Assembly (NCBI GenBank): GCA_016841725.1
Contig: JAENYP010000003.1
Location: 62,001 to 126,000 of the forward strand
DNA length: 64,000 nt
From: Thermincola carboxydiphila
GTDB lineage: Bacteria; Bacillota; Thermincolia; Thermincolales; UBA2595
Reading direction: 5' to 3'
Each line of letters begins with the position of its first letter. The stretch's first letter is position 1. The notes below the pieces were generated by a model that worked only from the letters and a program-made list of their open reading frames with translations, did no database searches and had not been told where the DNA came from. Of the stretch, positions 32,665 through 41,525 are shown one piece after another. Position numbers and translations under genes: made by a program.

Positions 32665-33636
32665 TTGTACCTGTCAATAATCCTGGTGCTGACTTTCTTT
32701 TTTGTTTCAACCCTTATCTACGGAACTTATCTTACTGCTACTGCAGGTAAAAGGGAATTGAGCCAGAGGATGCATACATTTACGGCAAAAGCCGGTGAAC
32801 TTGAAGGCAACTCCGGATTAAAGGGGAAAATGAGAAACCTTGACTGGAAAACCTCGTTCCAGGAAGCCAGCAAAATATTTGCAGCAAAGGAGTTTACCAA
32901 AAAGGTTGAAAAGGAATTGATGAAAGCAGATCTCCCCTTAAGAGGGGAAGAATTCGTAATGATGATTATTCTTTTGATGCTGGGGCTGGGCATACTATTA
33001 ATTCTGGTTACCCAAAATATTCTTTTTGGTTGGTTTGGCGCTGTTATCGGGTTTATTATTCCCCGGGTCATGGTTAAAAGGGCTAAAACCAAGCGGGTCC
33101 AGAAGTTCAACCTGCAGATAGGAGACTCTCTAATTGTAATGGCTAATTCCATGAGAGCCGGTTTTAGCTTCCTTCAGGCGATGGAGATGGTTTCCAAAGA
33201 GATGCCTTCTCCGATCAGTGATGAATATACCAGAGCCTTAAGGGAAATGAACCTGGGTACCCCAACTGAAGAAGCGCTGATGAATATGACGGAACGGATA
33301 GAGAGTGATGACCTGGATTTGGTCATCACAGCTGTTCTTATTCAGAGGCAGGTTGGGGGCAATCTGTCAGAGGTGCTTGACGGTATATCCCATACTATCA
33401 GGGAACGTATCAGAATCAAAGGAGAGATAAAAACACTTACTGCCCAGGGACGTATTTCCGGGATGATTGTAGGAATTCTTCCGATTGCTATAGGTGTATT
33501 GCTTTCATTTATAAACCCGGAATACATCGGAGCCCTTTTTACCAACCCCCTGGGATGGGCGCTGCTGGCAGCGGGAGCAATTTCCCAGACCATAGGGATA
33601 GCTCTTATTAAAAAGACTGTGGACATAAAGGTATAA
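32665..33636 (+). CDS. Tad platform protein, TadB-like (T2SF domain)
   Basis: A 323-residue inner-membrane protein of the type II secretion F family. It has an N-terminal helix, two central helices (about residues 95-135) and two C-terminal ones, with the cytoplasmic T2SF domain between (GDSLIVMANSMRAGFSFLQA, LRIKGEIKTLTAQGR-like end). It pairs with TadC to form the rotor platform for CpaF. AGGAGGGG at 32651-32658 favours TTG 32665 over the TTG at 32641 immediately after the cpaF stop. Confidence 0.88.
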   Translation: MYLSIILVLTFFFVSTLIYGTYLTATAGKRELSQRMHTFTAKAGELEGNSGLKGKMRNLDWKTSFQEASKIFAAKEFTKKVEKELMKADLPLRGEEFVMMIILLMLGLGILLILVTQNILFGWFGAVIGFIIPRVMVKRAKTKRVQKFNLQIGDSLIVMANSMRAGFSFLQAMEMVSKEMPSPISDEYTRALREMNLGTPTEEALMNMTERIESDDLDLVITAVLIQRQVGGNLSEVLDGISHTIRERIRIKGEIKTLTAQGRISGMIVGILPIAIGVLLSFINPEYIGALFTNPLGWALLAAGAISQTIGIALIKKTVDIKV

Positions 33637-33650
33637 GAAGGGGGATTACC

Positions 33651-34568
33651 ATGAAACATGTAATTCTAGGGTTGGCCTTTATGGCGGTTTTTCTCCTTGT
33701 TTATGGTATTTACATGTCCGTATATAAGGAGCGGTTTGCGGTTACCCGAAGGATGCAGGAAATAGCCAACACTATCCGGCGGAAAAAACAGCTTGACGAG
33801 GAACTCAGCAGGCCTTTTACGGAACGGGTATTTCGCCCGGTGCTGTTAAAAATGGCAATAATTATAGGTAAGCTGACACCTGTTAAGAAGAAGATTGACC
33901 TGAACAAAAAGCTTTCCATGGCAGGCAATCCGGGAGGCTTATCGGCAAATGAATTTGTGGTCATTCAATACGGGTTTACTGTAGGATTCCCGATATGTTT
34001 GCTGCTGGCAGCTCTGCCAATGGGCTGGAGCCTGACCTCTACGGCTGCAGGTCTGTCTCTGGCAGTGGCTGCTGGATTCATACTTCCGGATTATTACCTG
34101 AAAATGTGTGCCGGAAAACGCCGCGAAGAAATTCAGGATAACCTTCCGGATGTATTGGACCTGCTCACTGTAAGTGTTGAGGCAGGCCTTGGATTTGATG
34201 GCGCCCTGGTTAAGGTTGTGGAAAAGACCAAGGGGGTAGTTTCCCGGGAATTTAACCGGGTGTTACAGGAAATAAAGATGGGCAAACCAAGGCGTGATGC
34301 CTTGCGTGATCTGGGGAACCGTTCCGGAGTAGATGATATGGTTTCATTTGTGGGTTCAATTATCCAGGCTGACCAGTTGGGTGTCAGTATCGGTAATGTA
34401 CTCCGTCTCCAGTCGGAACAGATGCGCCAGAAAAGGAGGCAGAGGGCTGAGGAAAAAGCGATGAAGGCGCCGATCAAGATGCTTATTCCGCTGGTCCTGT
34501 TTATCTTCCCGACCATATTTATCGTGGTCCTGGGTCCGGCTGCTCTGCAGATAATGGATACCTTCTAA
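33651..34568 (+). CDS. Tad platform protein, TadC-like (T2SF domain)
   Basis: A 305-residue membrane protein, the partner of the TadB-like protein upstream. The T2SF domain carries LPDVLDLLTVSVEAGLGFDG, REFNRVLQEIKMGKPRRDAL and VSFVGSIIQADQLGVSIGNV, followed by a C-terminal membrane segment (MLIPLVLFIFPTIFIVVLGP). GAAGGGGG precedes ATG 33651. It is the last recognisable Tad gene. Confidence 0.9.
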   Translation: MKHVILGLAFMAVFLLVYGIYMSVYKERFAVTRRMQEIANTIRRKKQLDEELSRPFTERVFRPVLLKMAIIIGKLTPVKKKIDLNKKLSMAGNPGGLSANEFVVIQYGFTVGFPICLLLAALPMGWSLTSTAAGLSLAVAAGFILPDYYLKMCAGKRREEIQDNLPDVLDLLTVSVEAGLGFDGALVKVVEKTKGVVSREFNRVLQEIKMGKPRRDALRDLGNRSGVDDMVSFVGSIIQADQLGVSIGNVLRLQSEQMRQKRRQRAEEKAMKAPIKMLIPLVLFIFPTIFIVVLGPAALQIMDTF

Positions 34569-34606
34569 GCGGGTGTGGATGCATCAATGAAAAGGCTGGT
34601 GTACTA

Positions 34607-34987
34607 ATGGAATCAATTATTGCAGCTGACAGTGTTATCAATCTTACCCAAAACGCCACTCTTGCTGACCGGGTTGAAATTGCCCGGACGTGGCTGACCC
34701 GGCTGAAAGGCCTTCTGGGAAGGGACCGGCTCCCGGAAGGACATTGCCTGATAATCACCCCGTGCAAATCTGTACACACCCATTTTATGAAGTTCAATCT
34801 TGACATTCTGTTTATTGACACCTCCGGAAGGATAGTCTACCTGGCGGAAAACCTGCCTCCCTTCAGAATTACCCCCAATGTCAGGCAGGCCTGTTTTGTT
34901 GTTGAATTACCCGCAGGTACTGTTAGTTCTACGGGAACCTCAATAAATGACTGCCTGAATGTTTTCCCTGAAACCCTGAAAAGGTGA
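34607..34987 (+). CDS. DUF192 family protein
   Basis: A 126-residue protein with the DUF192 (COG1430) core: ARTWLTRLKGLLGRDRLPEG, IITPCKSVHTHFMKFNLDIL, FIDTSGRIVYL and ACFVVELPAGTV. The molecular function is unknown. Genes of this family commonly follow the Tad platform genes in Firmicutes and Actinobacteria, which suggests a link to the pilus. It lies about 40 bases after the TadC-like gene and may be cotranscribed. Confidence 0.88.
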   Translation: MESIIAADSVINLTQNATLADRVEIARTWLTRLKGLLGRDRLPEGHCLIITPCKSVHTHFMKFNLDILFIDTSGRIVYLAENLPPFRITPNVRQACFVVELPAGTVSSTGTSINDCLNVFPETLKR

Positions 34988-35059
34988 TCTTCACCTGCCT
35001 ATACATCATAGCAACAAGTCCCGGTGGCACTTAGCTGTTGGATAAATGCTTGTCTTTAT

Positions 35060-35087
35060 TTGGCAAATTTGCAGGGATTAGTATATT
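35060..35087 (+). promoter_or_regulatory. Candidate promoter for the first diguanylate cyclase gene
   Basis: TTGGCA at 35060-35065, a 16-base spacer and TATATT at 35082-35087. A TGTCGAA heptamer resembling a Spo0A box follows at 35091-35097. Confidence 0.45.
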
Positions 35088-35119
35088 GTATGTCGAATAT
35101 GGTTACAGGGGGTGTGACC

Positions 35120-36844
35120 ATGAGTGGGGCCAGAAAGAGCTTTTTTCACGGACTTTATGTATGGCTGATTATTTTTTTGGGTTATGGTATGCTTACTGCC
35201 ATGTTGAAGGCAAAGCCCCTGGATGTAGACCTCTGGAGAGAATATGCAGTATTGGTCGTTCTCGGGGTCCTGGCTGAATGGTTCGTAGTCTCTGTACCCC
35301 AGGGAAGTCTCTCTCTGGGGTTTGCTGTTGTCTTTGTCTCCTTCATCAGGTTTGATGCAACCACAACTGTGCTGGTAAGTGTACTCAGCGCTTTTATTGC
35401 TAACAGCATCATCAGCAAAGACAGCTTTTTCCGGTCGACACTCTTCAATGGCGCCCAGTATACAATCTCTGCCGTGGCTGCATCGACAGTATATTTATAT
35501 ACAGGCGGGCAGATAGTTGATAAGATATCGGCTCCGAACTTTATTCCACTTGCGCTTTTTGTCCTGACCTATTTCTTTGTAAATCATTTTCTGGTTACCC
35601 TGTTTTTGTGGCCATCCTTCCGCATGCAGAGGTGGACTGTATGGAGGTCGGCCATGAAATGGGACTGCCTTACTTACCTGTTTGCGGCTCCCATAGGAAT
35701 TCTGATGGCCATGATTTACGAGAAAACAGGGACTCTTGGAGCGGTGCTGCTTTTTATTCCACTGCTGACTTTAAAGTATCTGCTCAGACTTTATATTAAC
35801 CTGGAGACAGCCAACAAGGAGCTCTCTGCCCTTTATGAGGTGGCTAAAAACCTTGGCTCAAACCTGGAACTGTCCAAAACTCTGGGCCTGATTCTTTCTG
35901 AAACCAAAAGGGTGGTTAATTACCATACAGGTATAATCTACCTCTGGGAGGAGGAGGAACAACTGCTAGTCCCGGCCGCTATCAGGAGCCCCTTTGCAGA
36001 AAAGCTTAAGAGTATTGTTTATCCTTTGGAAGAGGGGCTGATAGGGCAGGTTGCCAAAACGGGTCAGCCGGAAATCGTTTTTGACTCCAAAAGAGACAGC
36101 AGGCTGAGGAGTATTCCCGGGATAAATCAGTTCCTCAGGTCAATCCTGATTATTCCGCTTGCCATGGATAGTAAACTGATAGGCGTAATTGCCATTGGCA
36201 AAAAAGAACCATACGCCTTTGGGCAGAAGCAGGTCCAGATATTGAGCAGTTTGGGTGGTCAGGCTGCAGTTGCCATGGCCAATGCAATGCTCTATAAAAA
36301 GATTGAAAAACTGGCTATTACCGATGGCCTTACAAAGGTATACAATCACAGGTACTTTTATAAGAAAATGGAGGAAGAAAGGGAGCGATACCGCAGGTAT
36401 GGGACTGTTTTTTCCTTTGTTATGCTTGACCTGGATTATTTCAAAAGATTCAATGATAAATACGGTCACCGTGCCGGAGACCATGCCCTGTACACTGTGG
36501 CCCAGGTAATCAAAAAAAGTACGCGTATGCTTGATGTAGTCAGCCGTTACGGCGGGGAAGAGTTTGCTGTTATCCTGCCGGAGACTGATGCTGCCAGCGC
36601 CCGGGTGGTTGCCGAAAGAATTCTCCATGCAGTCCATGATACCTACTTTTCTGTTTCGGAGGATCATCCTCCGGTACACATTACCGTGAGTATTGGTGTA
36701 GCCACCTGCCCACAGGATGCTGAAAGTACTAATGACCTGATTGAATTGGCTGATAAGGCGCTTTATTATTCAAAAGAAACCGGCAAAAACAAGATATCGG
36801 TCTGGTCTGAAGTACCTGTCAACGCACTGGTTGATAACGGCTAA
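35120..36844 (+). CDS. Membrane diguanylate cyclase with GAF and GGDEF domains
   Basis: A 574-residue enzyme making c-di-GMP from two GTP. The first 220 residues hold six or more hydrophobic segments. A GAF domain follows (about 245-385: LSKTLGLILSETKRVV, YPLEEGLIGQVAKTGQPEIV), then a GGDEF domain (about 405-565) with DGLTKVYNHRYFYKKMEEE and the intact active site RYGGEEFAVILPETD (GGEEF near 478-482). RMLD lies five residues before GGEEF and matches the product-inhibition I-site RxxD. AGGGGGTG supports ATG 35120 inside a longer frame open from 35024. Its product is the ligand of the riboswitches at 25013 and 25834. Confidence 0.9.
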   Translation: MSGARKSFFHGLYVWLIIFLGYGMLTAMLKAKPLDVDLWREYAVLVVLGVLAEWFVVSVPQGSLSLGFAVVFVSFIRFDATTTVLVSVLSAFIANSIISKDSFFRSTLFNGAQYTISAVAASTVYLYTGGQIVDKISAPNFIPLALFVLTYFFVNHFLVTLFLWPSFRMQRWTVWRSAMKWDCLTYLFAAPIGILMAMIYEKTGTLGAVLLFIPLLTLKYLLRLYINLETANKELSALYEVAKNLGSNLELSKTLGLILSETKRVVNYHTGIIYLWEEEEQLLVPAAIRSPFAEKLKSIVYPLEEGLIGQVAKTGQPEIVFDSKRDSRLRSIPGINQFLRSILIIPLAMDSKLIGVIAIGKKEPYAFGQKQVQILSSLGGQAAVAMANAMLYKKIEKLAITDGLTKVYNHRYFYKKMEEERERYRRYGTVFSFVMLDLDYFKRFNDKYGHRAGDHALYTVAQVIKKSTRMLDVVSRYGGEEFAVILPETDAASARVVAERILHAVHDTYFSVSEDHPPVHITVSIGVATCPQDAESTNDLIELADKALYYSKETGKNKISVWSEVPVNALVDNG

Positions 36845-37028
36845 ACCGGCATTCACCAGTGCTTGGGCAAAATATGACAAAAAGCAGCTTGGATGAAGGA
36901 AATTTGCGTTTTTTAGCGAAATATTATCATGTGTCGACAAACTCCTAAACGGCTTTAGGGAACATAACCGGAGCAAAAGACCAAGGGTTTTTGGGAACAA
37001 ATGCTGATATGTGCAGGGGGAAGGGTTA

Positions 37029-38153
37029 ATGACCGGAGACAGCAGTACCAACAGGAATTTATGGATTATCACGGGTATAGCCAGTGTGCCTTTTGCCATC
37101 CTGGCCTTTAATGACCTCAGCCTGTTAAAAACTCCTCATATTTATTACTTGTTTGCCGTGGCAGTTATTTTTAACGGGTTCCTGGTTCCATTTATATTGT
37201 TTAAGGAGGAACCCAACTGGCTCAAAAAGACTCTTGCGCTTGGTATCAACATGGTGATAGCTGTATTGTGGATTGAGTTTACAGGGGGGATAAAGAGTAT
37301 TTTTTACCCCGGCTTTTTCCTGTTGCCAATCTTTGCGGCAACAATATATTGTGGTTTTCTCGATGCGCTCCTGACCGCATTTTTTGGCAGCGCCCTGACC
37401 CTGTTTTTCAGGTATAATCAGTTCGGGTCAGCCAAAGAAGCTTTTATTGATGCGGCTGTTTTGGTCAATATTATATTCTTTTTTCTCATTGCGGCAATTG
37501 TCGGTTATATCGTTAGGATATTAAGGGAACAGCGGGCCAGTACTCTGAGAATAACTTCAGAACTGGAAACTGCTTATCACCAATTGTCATCTTCCCATGA
37601 GCAGCTCCAAAGTTATACTGAAATCATAGAAAAGATGAATAAAGAAATGGAACAGCTGGCGATTACAGATGAACTCACAATGCTTTACAATTACAGGTAT
37701 TTTCAGATAGCTTTGGACAAGGAACTCAAAAAGAACAAGGCCGGTAGTGTCAGCCTGCTGATGCTGGATGTGGACCACTTCAAACAGTTTAACGAGTTAC
37801 ATGGGCATTTGACCGGAAACAAACTGTTGTCGGAGATAGGCCGGATAATCCGGGAAAATGTCCGGGATGTGGATACGGTTTTCAGGTATGGGGGCGAGGA
37901 GTTTACGGTAATTTTCCCCGAACTTGAGCCGCAGCAGGTTGTGGAAACTGCAGAAAAAATCAGAAGAATTATCGAAAATACCACAATCAAAACGGCGGCC
38001 GGCAAACAGGTAACTTTTACAGTCAGTGCGGGGATATCGCATTATCCCGGTGATTCCAGGAATAAGAGCGAACTAATCAGCCATGCCGACCTGGCCCTGG
38101 CAGAAGCCAAACAGGGTGGGCGGAATCAGGTCAGGATATTTGCCGATGGATAA
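37029..38153 (+). CDS. Membrane diguanylate cyclase (GGDEF)
   Basis: A 374-residue c-di-GMP synthase. Five or six hydrophobic segments occupy residues 10-165, followed by a short coiled coil (SELETAYHQLSSSHEQLQSY) and a GGDEF domain with DELTMLYNYRYFQIALDKEL and RYGGEEFTVIFPELE (GGEEF near 288-292). The RDVD tetrad before TVFRY forms an I-site. No GAF domain is present, unlike the upstream cyclase. GGGGGAAGGG precedes ATG 37029. The 184-base gap from the first cyclase holds a small CCTAAA/TTTAGG hairpin and no clear terminator. Confidence 0.9.
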   Translation: MTGDSSTNRNLWIITGIASVPFAILAFNDLSLLKTPHIYYLFAVAVIFNGFLVPFILFKEEPNWLKKTLALGINMVIAVLWIEFTGGIKSIFYPGFFLLPIFAATIYCGFLDALLTAFFGSALTLFFRYNQFGSAKEAFIDAAVLVNIIFFFLIAAIVGYIVRILREQRASTLRITSELETAYHQLSSSHEQLQSYTEIIEKMNKEMEQLAITDELTMLYNYRYFQIALDKELKKNKAGSVSLLMLDVDHFKQFNELHGHLTGNKLLSEIGRIIRENVRDVDTVFRYGGEEFTVIFPELEPQQVVETAEKIRRIIENTTIKTAAGKQVTFTVSAGISHYPGDSRNKSELISHADLALAEAKQGGRNQVRIFADG

Positions 38154-38170
38154 GAATGCAGGGGTGTCTC

Positions 38171-38196
38171 AAAGGAGGCATCCTTTAGTTTTTTTA
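38171..38196 (+). terminator. Rho-independent terminator after the second cyclase gene
   Basis: AAAGGA (38171-38176) pairs with TCCTTT (38181-38186), followed by AGTTTTTTT. Confidence 0.65.
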
Positions 38197-38228
38197 TAAG
38201 TGGAATCAGTTATTTATATTTGGCTATT

Positions 38229-38359
38229 AAGGTATGAAGTGGTAGATAAATTCCTCCAGAACGGCTGCGACTCAGTTTGTTACCGGTTCCCGCTATGCGG
38301 GAACCGACAAACGGACGTCAGACTCGTTCTTCCGGAACATATCTACCACTTCATACTTT
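38229..38359 (-). repeat. Structured palindromic repeat, copy B (inverted relative to copy A)
   Basis: The outer stem pairs 38232-38247 with 38341-38356 (16 perfect pairs). Inside are TTCC/GGAA (38251-38254 with 38334-38337), a 3-base internal loop and a 6-bp stem (38258-38263 with 38325-38330). Further in are TTTGT/ACAAA (38276-38280 with 38307-38311) and an apical 10-bp hairpin (38284-38293 with 38297-38306). Read on the minus strand it matches copy A at 12929-13060 in length, architecture and conserved core. Compared with copy A, three of six pairs in the inner stem have changed in a compensating way. The rest of the 38154-38562 gap is AT-rich and shows no convincing gene. Confidence 0.75.
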
Positions 38360-38562
38360 TACCCAAAATATTTACCCTTCCACTTAAAATAAACCTGCCC
38401 TTGGGAAAACACCTGCCTCTCCCTTACAATAAAACAGATGAGCGATGCCCTGGATAAATAAAATTCCCTCCGGCGGCTGTGCGGGAAATCGGTACAATAC
38501 CTCACCATATTTTAACATAAAATTACAAGGAAAAAACTGTAAAGTGTCGAATTGATATCTTC

Positions 38563-40635
38563 ATGAAGGACTTACATACTTGTATTTATATGGTTAAACT
38601 GAAAAGCGGCGGTTATCATGCATTTATGACCCATGACCCCAGGGTTGATGCTGTGTTTATGTTTCCTGAGCAGGACTGTGCTGCATTGGAGATTCTCACA
38701 CCCTACCTGCCTGTGGGGATTTCAGCATTTCTGCTGGAAACGGTTTTTGCCGGCAAAAGGATGAATGGTAAAGATACAGCTTATGAAACTCTGGTTCAGG
38801 CCAGGGCAAAAGAAGTATACAGTCTTCTGGCACAATTGGAGCGGATTCTCGGACAGGGGACATTATTGAAGAGTATGGAAGGTTATCCTGCCAGGCTGGT
38901 GATGAAAAACCTGAAGACACTAAGGGTGCCGGAACCCCCGGTTTGCCAGGAGGTGCTGGGCGCCTTAAGTGGTCGTATCTTATTCCGCGAAGAATTGGAA
39001 ATCAGCCTGGCGGAAAACAGTCACAGCGCCGGAGATAGTTTCGGGGAATGTGGCTTTTGGAAATGGAAAATTGAAGATATTTTGCAGGTTCTTGCCCTGA
39101 AGGGTGAAATTGAGGTGCTGCCTGCGCTGGGCTTCACCAGACTAACTGTGGTAACCTGTTTCAGGTGTGGAAACCGAACAGAGCTGCGGAGCAGGTTTTG
39201 GGAGCCGGAATTTTCCGGGCGCAATGGGCAGGTGTTTCGGGCGGGCTGCCAGGTGTGTGGATTTCCCTCAGTATATTGTGAACAGTGCAATACTCTAGGG
39301 GATTCCAGGCTATGCCGCGGCTTATATGCTGCTCCGGGCAGTAAGCGGCCTCTCGAGATGGAGCTAAGCATTGAGCCCCGGGGGGTTCCTCCTCTGACAC
39401 CTGCCCAGCAGGCTGCTTCAGAGGAACTGGTCCGCTTTGTCGGCAGGATACCGGCTTTGCAGAGCAAAGAAGACCGGGATGAAGGACCGGGTGAGGTCGT
39501 AACTGCCGGGAAAGTTTTTTGGAGAAAGCCAAAAAGGCATATAAAAGAAATATTAATATGGGCAGTATGCGGAGCCGGCAAAACGGAGGTTGTTTTTGGC
39601 GCAATTGCTAAAGCTCTAAATCGGGGAGGCCGGGTCCTGTATGCTATCCCCAGAAGGGATGTCGTCCGGGAACTGGCGCCGCGGCTGCAGTCTGCATTTA
39701 CAGATGTGGAGCTGCTGGCCAGCTATGGCGGGAGTACCGGGAAATACCGCCCGGCCAGGCTGGTAACAGCTACAACACATCAGGTTGTCCGTTATTACAG
39801 GAATTTTGATCTGGTTATTCTTGATGAGGTTGATGCCTATCCTTACCAGGGGAACGATATGCTCCGTATGGCTGTACAGAGAGCGGTAAAACCTGAAGGA
39901 GGAACTATTTACCTAACGGCGACTCCCGACAGAGCAATGCTGGTAAATACCAGGAGCGGGGTCACCGGGTTGGTGACAATTCCGGCCAGGTATCATGGTT
40001 ATCCGGTGCCCGAGCCACAGCTGGAAAAGGCTGCCCTGCTTCTTAACAGGCATCGTGACAGCAGCCGTGACAGCGGCCATAACTGTGGCCGCAACAGCAG
40101 GGAAGTTAATCAGGTGATTATAAACCTGCTGCTGGGCTGGCTTTCTGATCCGGGCCGGCAGGTATTTGTTTTTCTGCCGACAGTCGGTATGGTTGAGGAA
40201 TATGGACCGGTGCTGGCAGATGCGGTTTTTGCTGCTGTTCAGAGCAGTGCACATACCGTAAATGCCGGTTGTAAAGCCGCCTCCCGTGATGATTTGCTGC
40301 GTTTCAGTCACGCCAGAGACGCACAGCGGGACCGGAAAAGAGATGATTTCAAGAATGGGAAATTCCCTCTGTTTGTTACCACTACAATAATGGAGCGCGG
40401 GATAACGGTTAAAAAAGCCAATGTACTGGTGCTGGAAGCCGATAGGGAACAGGTATTTGACGAAGGGACCCTGATTCAGATGGCCGGGAGGGCAGGGAGG
40501 TCGGCTGAGTACCCCCAAGGGGAAGTAGTGTTTGCCGGGAAGACCATCAGTGATGCTATGAGAAATGCCAGGAAAAAAATAATTTTTCTTAACAGGACAG
40601 CCAGAGAGCAGGGATATCTGAAACCAGGACTGTAA
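38563..40635 (+). CDS. comFA: ComFA-like DEAD/DEAH-box helicase
   Basis: A 690-residue ATP-dependent translocase. ComFA drives single-stranded DNA uptake on the cytoplasmic side of the membrane in transformable Firmicutes. A poorly conserved N-terminal region of about 190 residues is followed by a four-cysteine zinc site (CFRCGNRTEL, CQVCGFPSVYCEQCN), Walker A AVCGAGKTEV (near 335), Walker B LDEVDAYPYQGND and YLTATPD. The C-terminal helicase lobe has TTTIMERGITVKKANVLVLE and QMAGRAGRS. A Ser/Arg/Asn-rich loop (RHRDSSRDSGHNCGRNSRE) interrupts the second lobe. It is longer than B. subtilis ComFA (about 460). No good ribosome binding site is seen at ATG 38563, so ATG 38590 is also possible. Confidence 0.88.
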   Translation: MKDLHTCIYMVKLKSGGYHAFMTHDPRVDAVFMFPEQDCAALEILTPYLPVGISAFLLETVFAGKRMNGKDTAYETLVQARAKEVYSLLAQLERILGQGTLLKSMEGYPARLVMKNLKTLRVPEPPVCQEVLGALSGRILFREELEISLAENSHSAGDSFGECGFWKWKIEDILQVLALKGEIEVLPALGFTRLTVVTCFRCGNRTELRSRFWEPEFSGRNGQVFRAGCQVCGFPSVYCEQCNTLGDSRLCRGLYAAPGSKRPLEMELSIEPRGVPPLTPAQQAASEELVRFVGRIPALQSKEDRDEGPGEVVTAGKVFWRKPKRHIKEILIWAVCGAGKTEVVFGAIAKALNRGGRVLYAIPRRDVVRELAPRLQSAFTDVELLASYGGSTGKYRPARLVTATTHQVVRYYRNFDLVILDEVDAYPYQGNDMLRMAVQRAVKPEGGTIYLTATPDRAMLVNTRSGVTGLVTIPARYHGYPVPEPQLEKAALLLNRHRDSSRDSGHNCGRNSREVNQVIINLLLGWLSDPGRQVFVFLPTVGMVEEYGPVLADAVFAAVQSSAHTVNAGCKAASRDDLLRFSHARDAQRDRKRDDFKNGKFPLFVTTTIMERGITVKKANVLVLEADREQVFDEGTLIQMAGRAGRSAEYPQGEVVFAGKTISDAMRNARKKIIFLNRTAREQGYLKPGL

Positions 40636-40682
40636 AATTTCCAATAGGATGCTGAAAACCCTAAAAAGGGAGGTGTGGCAAT

Positions 40683-41438
40683 TTGGGACTGCTGGAAAAG
40701 ATGCTGCGGGTGCTTTTCCCTGAAAAAAGCAGCTGCCTTGTTTGTGGCTGTCCGGCCGAGGCAGAAATCATATGCGAAGGTTGTATGAAGCGGATTGGCA
40801 GCAGGCAGGGTTTTTCTTTATGCCCTCGATGCGGTCGTTATCTGCCCGAAACCGGTGAAGGCAGTCGGTACTGTTCGGAATGCCGGGAAGCGCCTCCGGC
40901 GTTTTTTATGGCCAGGTCACTGGGGCCTTATGGAGGGGACCTGAAACAGGTGATATATATGTACAAATACACCGGATACCGGTCTCTGTGCAGCTCTCTG
41001 GGAATGTTGATGGCAGAACTCTTCCTTAAAGAGCAGTGTTTTTGGGATTCGAGTATCATAGTGCCAGTCCCCTTGAGTGCAGAAAAGATGAGGATAAGGG
41101 GGTTTAACCAGTCCGAACTCCTGGCAGAACGAATGGGGCAACTGCTTAATCTTCCGGTGGCCAGGTGTTTGCTGCGCACTATTGACACTCCCAGCCAGAG
41201 TAAGCTGACGAGAAAAGGTCGGCAGAATAACATCAGAGGCGCATTTAACATTAATGGGCCGGTATGGTCTCCGGGCGGGCCCGGCGCAATAGAACGGCGG
41301 TACGCCAAAGTCCTGCTGGTGGATGACATCCTTACCACCGGAGCAACAGCAGCTGAGTGTTCACGGGTTCTGCTCAGGGCTGGAGCCGAAAGTATCTATG
41401 TAATAACACTGGCATCAGGGCTGCAGGAAAAAATATAA
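40683..41438 (+). CDS. comFC: ComFC-like phosphoribosyltransferase-fold protein
   Basis: A 251-residue ComF protein needed for transformation in Firmicutes. It has an N-terminal zinc-binding region (CLVCGCPAEAEIICEGCMKR, LCPRCGRYLPETGEGSRYCS) and a type I phosphoribosyltransferase fold. That fold includes GDLKQVIYMYKYTGYRSL, the RGFNQSELLAERM segment and the PRPP loop VLLVDDILTTGATAAECSRV. AAGGGAGGTG about 10 bases upstream supports TTG 40683. It follows comFA by 47 bases; as in Bacillus, the competence pair precedes yvyF and flgM. Confidence 0.92.
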   Translation: MGLLEKMLRVLFPEKSSCLVCGCPAEAEIICEGCMKRIGSRQGFSLCPRCGRYLPETGEGSRYCSECREAPPAFFMARSLGPYGGDLKQVIYMYKYTGYRSLCSSLGMLMAELFLKEQCFWDSSIIVPVPLSAEKMRIRGFNQSELLAERMGQLLNLPVARCLLRTIDTPSQSKLTRKGRQNNIRGAFNINGPVWSPGGPGAIERRYAKVLLVDDILTTGATAAECSRVLLRAGAESIYVITLASGLQEKI

Positions 41439-41525
41439 ATCTTTCCTTTACAGAGAAGGAAAATGCAGGAATTTGTCGAAGGATGACAGAGAAAGTAAAC
41501 GGTTTTCTGAACGGGAGGTATGAGC

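Noticed and set aside
38200-38457. 85-codon + strand open frame
   Set aside because: It runs straight through the palindromic repeat copy B, has no ribosome binding site and its composition is not protein-like.
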